The notes beneath the pieces were generated by a model. The model saw only the letters and a program-made list of their open reading frames with translations, had not been told where the DNA came from and ran no database searches. This document shows, in pieces, positions 5,394-7,982 of a stretch of DNA of 7,982 bases. Made by a program: the position numbers and the translations under genes. Position 1 is the first letter of the stretch; each line of letters opens with the position of its first letter. The DNA is from Cellulomonas sp. Lineage in GTDB: Bacteria > Actinomycetota > Actinomycetes > Actinomycetales > Cellulomonadaceae. The stretch lies in contig JAPSIJ010000088.1 of the NCBI GenBank assembly GCA_031178805.1, forward strand, positions 1 to 7,982, given 5' to 3'.

Positions 5394-6050
5394 GTGAAGC
5401 TCCTGCTGACGTCCTCCGGGCTGAGCGACCAGGCCGCCTGCGACGCCCTGGCCGCGCTGTCCGGGCGCCCGCTCGCGGACCAGCGGGTCGCCGTCGTCCC
5501 GACGGCGGCGAACGTGGTCGACGGCGACAAGGGCTGGCTCCTCGCCGACTACGCGCACGTGCAGCGCGCCGGCTTCGCCGCCCTGGACATCGTGGACGTG
5601 TCGGCGCTGGAACCGGCGGTGTGGCGTCCTCGGATCGCGGCGGCCGACGTGCTGGTCGTCACCGGCGGGGACACCACCCACCTGCTGCGCTGGCTGCGGC
5701 GCAGCGGCCTCGCCGACGCGCTCCCCGGGCTGCTGCGCGACCGGGTGTACGTGGGGATCAGCGCGGGCAGCATGGTGACCGGCCCGCACCTGCGCCTGTC
5801 GCAGTCGCCGCAGCCGGAGCCGGACGACAGCCGCGGGCTCGGGCTGGTCGACTTCCTGGTCGTGCCGCACCTCGACTCGCCCTGGTTCCCGGCCGCGGCC
5901 GAGGACGCCGTGCGGGCGGCCGTCACCGGGCTCGCGCACCGGACGTTCGCGCTGGCCGACGGCGGTGCGGTGGTGGTCGACGGCACCGACGTGCGTGTCG
6001 TGGGCACGGGACGGCACCTCGACCTGGCGGGCGGCGCCGGACCCCGCTGA
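5394..6050 (+). CDS. peptidase S51 / dipeptidase E-like hydrolase
   Basis: A 218-aa protein of the S51 family (class I glutamine-amidotransferase-like fold), which includes aspartyl dipeptidase PepE (about 229 aa) and cyanophycinase. The nucleophile elbow is GISAGSM (121-127) with Ser123. VPHLDSPW (157-164) carries His159, the second catalytic residue. VVTGGDTTHLLRWL (88-101) is the conserved glycine turn next to the active site. LADGGAVVV (187-195) is the late acidic strand that could supply the third residue. RVAVVPTAAN (31-40) is the first core strand. The family cleaves Asp-X dipeptides or related isopeptides; PepE-like activity is most likely but unproven. There is no signal peptide, so it is cytosolic. 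It follows the VOC gene by 42 nt with its own -10 box, and converges with the second GNAT gene (18 nt gap). Confidence 0.92.
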   Translation: MKLLLTSSGLSDQAACDALAALSGRPLADQRVAVVPTAANVVDGDKGWLLADYAHVQRAGFAALDIVDVSALEPAVWRPRIAAADVLVVTGGDTTHLLRWLRRSGLADALPGLLRDRVYVGISAGSMVTGPHLRLSQSPQPEPDDSRGLGLVDFLVVPHLDSPWFPAAAEDAVRAAVTGLAHRTFALADGGAVVVDGTDVRVVGTGRHLDLAGGAGPR

Positions 6051-6068
6051 GGGGGACACCGCGGGACG

Positions 6069-6647
6069 CTAGGCGGGCGCGACCGTCGTGCGCATCACGG
6101 TCTTGCTCTTGCCGATGTGCCGCTCGAAGACGAAGCCGGCCTCCTCGAACATGCTCCGCGTGACGTTGTGCAGGAACGACGACGAGGTCCGCTTCCCCGG
6201 TTCCAGCTCGTTGGGGAACGACACGACCTCCCCTCCTCCCGCCTGCGCGATGAGCGCCAGCGCGCCGCGGAGCGCCTCGAGGGCGACCCCGCGCCGGCGG
6301 TGGTCCCGGTCGACGAAGAAGCAGGTGATCCGCCACGGCGCCGGGCGGGTCTTCCCCGCGTCGTACTGCTTGCGGTGGTAGATCCCCGGCAGCTCCTCGG
6401 GGCTGCCGTACTGGCACCACGCGATCGCGTCCTCGCCGTCGAACACCAGCGCGGCGTGGGCGACGCCCTCGTCGACGAGCCGCCTCTTGAACGTGGGCCC
6501 GTCGTGGTCGCGCTTGACCGTGGTGGGGGTGTCGCCGTGGAAGTAGCTGCAGTAGCAGCCACCCCAGACCCCGTTGTGCTTCTCGGCGAGCGCGAGCCAC
6601 GCGGGGAACGTCTCCGGCGTCAACGGCTTGACGACGTGGTCGGCCAT
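6069..6647 (-). CDS. GNAT family N-acetyltransferase with conserved-looking cysteines
   Basis: A 192-aa GNAT protein of a distinct subgroup. The N-terminal half has an aromatic/Cys patch, WGGCYCSYFHGD (28-39, Cys31 and Cys33), and IAWCQYGSPEELPG (75-88, Cys78). The acetyl-CoA-binding motif A is CFFVDRDHRRRGVALEAL (109-126), with the pyrophosphate-binding loop at Arg117-Gly120. A later segment, LHNVTRSMFEEAGFVFERHIG (159-179), corresponds to motif B. The substrate is unknown; whether the three Trp/Tyr-flanked cysteines bind metal or substrate is open. The ATG at 6647 has AGGAG about 9 nt upstream and gives the expected first residues (MADHVVKPLTPETFPAW); the open frame continues upstream without family similarity. 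GAGAAT also ends 6 nt before the ATG, so either leadered or leaderless expression is possible. It is divergent from the YciI-like gene across 247 bp. Confidence 0.9.
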   Translation of the reverse strand: MADHVVKPLTPETFPAWLALAEKHNGVWGGCYCSYFHGDTPTTVKRDHDGPTFKRRLVDEGVAHAALVFDGEDAIAWCQYGSPEELPGIYHRKQYDAGKTRPAPWRITCFFVDRDHRRRGVALEALRGALALIAQAGGGEVVSFPNELEPGKRTSSSFLHNVTRSMFEEAGFVFERHIGKSKTVMRTTVAPA

Positions 6648-6804
6648 GCCGGCATTCTCCTGCGCAGCACCGCCGGACGGAAGGGCGCCGGTGTCCGGGT
6701 CGCCCGTGGTGGCGGAGCGCGCACGACCGCGTCGGGGCGCCGGGTGTCGGCCGCGGCCGGGTCGTCCTCGGCCGGTCGGCGCCACCTCCGAGAGCCGGCG
6801 TCCC

Positions 6805-6834
6805 TCGACCGGGGCGCCGCGGGGGGCCTACCGT
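6805..6834 (+). promoter_or_regulatory. promoter of YciI-like gene
   Basis: TCGACC (6805-6810) and TACCGT (6829-6834) are separated by 18 bp, giving a plausible primary-sigma promoter with a 5' untranslated region of about 54 nt. The rest of the divergent 247-bp gap (6648-6894) contains GC-rich inverted repeats, for example GGCGCCG at 6736-6742 with CGGCGCC at 6777-6783, and no other ORF I believe. Confidence 0.45.
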
Positions 6835-6894
6835 CGACCCACCCTCGTGGACGCGGGACCGGCCGCGTCCGCCCGGACGGACGGAGCCGATCCG

Positions 6895-7236
6895 ATGCGC
6901 CGCTACCTGATCTCGTTCGACGACGGCTCGATGGACCACATCACCCAGGACGAGCTGCCCGACGTGAGCGCCGCCTCGCGCGCCGTGGTGCAGCAGGCCA
7001 AGGACGCCGGCGTCTGGATCTTCGGCGGTGGCCTGCTGCGGCAGCAGGCCACGGTCGTGCAGCCGGACGGCACCACCGGGGACGGCCCGTTCCCCGAGAC
7101 GAAGGCCGTGGTCGGCGGCTTCTCGGTCATCGAGGTGGACACCCGCGAGGAGGCGCTCGAGTGGGCGGCGCGGATCGCCGCCGGCTGCCGCTGCGCGCAG
7201 GAGGTCCGGGAGATCATGGACGACCCGGAGTCCTAG
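6895..7236 (+). CDS. YciI family (DGPF-domain) protein
   Basis: A 113-aa YCII-related protein with the ferredoxin-like dimeric alpha-beta barrel fold. MRRYLISFDDGS (1-12) is the first strand, FGGGLLRQQATVV (43-55) the central strand, and DGPFPETKAVVGGFSVIEVDT (63-83) contains the DGPF signature followed by the usual helix EEALEWAARI. Members are small cytosolic proteins that often sit beside ECF sigma factor genes; none is visible here, and biochemical roles for most are unknown. The C-terminal end GCRCAQEVREIMDD carries two cysteines two residues apart, which I do not know as a family feature. The ATG at 6895 is supported by GGAG (6883-6886), 8 nt upstream; the frame is open further upstream but with low-complexity sequence. 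A GC-rich hairpin follows the stop. Confidence 0.92.
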   Translation: MRRYLISFDDGSMDHITQDELPDVSAASRAVVQQAKDAGVWIFGGGLLRQQATVVQPDGTTGDGPFPETKAVVGGFSVIEVDTREEALEWAARIAAGCRCAQEVREIMDDPES

Positions 7237-7243
7237 GACCGCC

Positions 7244-7264
7244 GGTCGGGCGCCCGCCCGGGCC
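7244..7264 (+). terminator. possible terminator hairpin after YciI-like gene
   Basis: GGTCGGGC (7244-7251) can pair with GCCCGGGCC (7256-7264) with one G-T wobble and one bulged G around a 4-nt loop, starting 8 nt after the stop. No T tract follows, so termination is uncertain. Confidence 0.35.
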
Positions 7265-7282
7265 GACGACCCGGTGCGCGCG

Positions 7283-7288
7283 TACGGT
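7283..7288 (+). promoter_or_regulatory. -10 box (TACGGT) of the SPGPDPDD small-protein gene
   Basis: TACGGT matches the -10 consensus used elsewhere in the window and would start an mRNA near 7295, about 31 nt before the ATG. Unlike its neighbours this gene then has a strong Shine-Dalgarno sequence, AAGGAG at 7312-7317, 8 nt before the start. No clear -35. Confidence 0.45.
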
Positions 7289-7325
7289 GGTCCGCACGCA
7301 GTCGTCTCACGAAGGAGTGACCGCC

Positions 7326-7532
7326 ATGAGCACCCCCACCCCCGGCCCGCACACGTCCGGCGACCCGACGTCCGCCGCCCCCACGACGCCCGCGAGCCCC
7401 GGTCCGGACCCGGACGACGTGAACACCACCGACGACAGCACGGAGCCCGCCACCCGGGGCGCGGGCGGGGACGGTCAGGCGACGACCGCCCCGACGAGCC
7501 CCGGCCCGGACCCGGACGACATCAACCGCTGA
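7326..7532 (+). CDS. 68-aa Pro/Asp/Thr-rich disordered protein with duplicated SPGPDPDD motif
   Basis: I do not recognise a family. The protein has no Trp, Tyr, Phe, Leu, Ile-rich or Cys-containing core: it is almost wholly Thr, Pro, Ser, Ala, Gly and Asp, strongly acidic and predicted to be unstructured. A motif occurs twice, PASPGPDPDDVN (22-33) and PTSPGPDPDDIN (56-67), the second ending the protein. There is no signal peptide, membrane helix or sortase signal. It is nevertheless a convincing gene: AAGGAG lies 8 nt before the ATG, a TACGGT box precedes that, the frame is clean, and the duplicated motif keeps its protein sequence while the third codon positions differ. It may be a stress-related or binding-tail protein, but no function can be claimed. 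The symmetric decamer array begins 24 nt after its stop. Confidence 0.75.
   Translation: MSTPTPGPHTSGDPTSAAPTTPASPGPDPDDVNTTDDSTEPATRGAGGDGQATTAPTSPGPDPDDINR
7395..7520 (+). repeat. in-frame direct repeat (24 nt, two copies)
   Basis: Copies at 7395-7418 and 7497-7520 differ at a single base (T versus C, silent in a Gly codon) and lie 102 nt apart, a multiple of three. They encode the two SPGPDPDD motifs of the small protein. Confidence 0.8.
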
Positions 7533-7556
7533 CGCCCGCTGCCGCGTCCTCCTCCT

Positions 7557-7626
7557 CCGAGGTCGTCATCCGCCGGCGAGGTCGTCCCCTGCGACGGACG
7601 ACCTCGCCGCGAGGTGACGACCTCGG
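7557..7626. repeat. symmetric four-copy decamer array forming a two-stem hairpin
   Basis: CGAGGTCGTC occurs directly at 7558-7567 and 7577-7586, and its reverse complement GACGACCTCG at 7597-7606 and 7616-7625. Start-to-start distances are 19, 20 and 19 bp, and the whole is mirror-symmetric about 7591.5. The inner pair extends to a perfect 14-bp stem (7574-7587 with 7596-7609) around an 8-nt loop. The outer pair adds a nearly perfect stem of 14 positions (7557-7570 with 7613-7626), separated from the inner one by a 3x3 mismatch. It could be a transcription terminator after the small-protein gene (no T tract follows) or a multi-site operator for the gene at 7709. The remaining sequence to 7708 shows only a short CAGTC-GGC-GACTG repeat (7649-7661). 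Confidence 0.85.
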
Positions 7627-7708
7627 CGCGCCCACGCCGCCCCGGCGTCAGTCGGCGACTGCGGCATCCTGGGTACGCACGCCGCACCCCCGACGTCAGG
7701 AGCCGCAG

Positions 7709-7982
7709 GTGGACCCGTGGACGCCCGACCGCTGGTGGCACGCCATCCGCACCGAGCGCGCGCGGCTGGCCGCGGACCTGGGGACGCTGACGGACGAGCA
7801 GTGGACCGCGCCGAGCCTGTGCGCCCGCTGGTCCGTGGCGGAGGTGGTCGCGCACCTCACCGCCGGGGCGAGCACGGGCCGGTGGGCCTGGCTCCGCAGC
7901 ATCGCGGGTGCGCGGTTCGACGCGGACCTGCACAACGACCGTCGGCTGGCCGAGCACCGGGGCGCCACGCCGGCGGGCACGC
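7709..7982 (+). CDS. DinB / maleylpyruvate isomerase N-terminal family protein (3' end beyond window)
   Basis: The first 91 codons of a protein of the actinobacterial DinB-like four-helix family (mycothiol-dependent maleylpyruvate isomerase N-terminal domain, TIGR03083-like). After a Trp-rich opening (DPWTPDRWWHAIRTE) comes the diagnostic run LTDEQWTAPSLCARWS (27-42) and VAEVVAHLTAG (43-53). His49 is in the position of the first of the three metal-binding histidines; the others would lie beyond the window. Such proteins are thiol (mycothiol or bacillithiol) transferase or isomerase candidates, mostly uncharacterised. The GTG at 7709 is supported by AGGAG at 7698-7702, 6 nt upstream. The symmetric decamer array ends 82 bp before the start, so it could be an upstream control region. 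Enzyme activity cannot be judged from this fragment. Confidence 0.88.
   Translation, partial: MDPWTPDRWWHAIRTERARLAADLGTLTDEQWTAPSLCARWSVAEVVAHLTAGASTGRWAWLRSIAGARFDADLHNDRRLAEHRGATPAGT

Noticed and set aside
4320..6059. 579-aa minus-strand ORF antisense to the oxidoreductase, VOC and S51 genes
   Set aside because: Shadow frame; the plus-strand proteins have clear catalytic motifs.
6574..6894. Longer N-terminus for the YciI-like protein
   Set aside because: It would run antisense through the GNAT gene; the ATG at 6895 fits the family start and has GGAG upstream.
7557..7626. CRISPR-like array
   Set aside because: Units are only 10 bp, two are inverted, spacers are 9-10 bp and no cas gene is near.
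7693..7700. ACGTCAGG half-site like the MerR operator upstream of the DinB-like gene
   Set aside because: Only one half of the dyad, and it overlaps the ribosome binding site; likely chance.

Overview
The window is a stretch of a very GC-rich chromosome with strong G/C bias at third codon positions, GTG starts, 'TAnnnT' -10 boxes and several apparently leaderless genes. This fits a high-GC actinomycete. A Cellulomonas-like member of the Micrococcales is my guess; the order is inferred from style only, since no marker gene is present. I see no mobile element, CRISPR array, rRNA or tRNA.

Layout. Positions 1-1104 hold a divergent pair: an SDR oxidoreductase (minus, cut off by the window edge) and a MerR-family regulator (plus). 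An 18-bp dyad sits between the -35 and -10 of the SDR promoter. A four-helix membrane protein of unknown role follows (1167-1751, plus). It converges on a minus-strand run that reads, in transcription order: a 71-aa two-helix membrane protein (3888-3673), a class I SAM methyltransferase (3645-3046), a sortase-signal surface protein with no visible signal peptide (2916-2386), and a GNAT acetyltransferase (2336-1773). From about 4047 the plus strand carries a tiny ORF coupled by a GTGA overlap to an NAD(P)-binding atypical SDR. A hairpin terminator, a VOC/glyoxalase-fold protein and an S51 (peptidase E-like) hydrolase come next. A second, cysteine-containing GNAT protein (minus) converges on the S51 gene. 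Divergent from it is a YciI/DGPF-domain protein, then a 68-aa Pro/Asp-rich disordered protein. Last come a striking four-copy inverted decamer array and the start of a DinB/maleylpyruvate-isomerase-like protein cut by the window end.

How it works together. Apart from the MerR-SDR regulatory pair and the short sORF-oxidoreductase unit, the genes look like individually promoted housekeeping or stress accessory enzymes (detoxification, acetyl or methyl transfer, small-molecule turnover), not one pathway. The most unusual items are four. (i) The 70-bp symmetric array at 7557-7626. (ii) The small protein with a duplicated SPGPDPDD motif. (iii) The sortase substrate that seems to lack an export signal. 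(iv) The recurring placement of a -10 box 6-7 nt before start codons, which predicts leaderless mRNAs. I did not find a convincing new multi-gene defence or biosynthetic system here.
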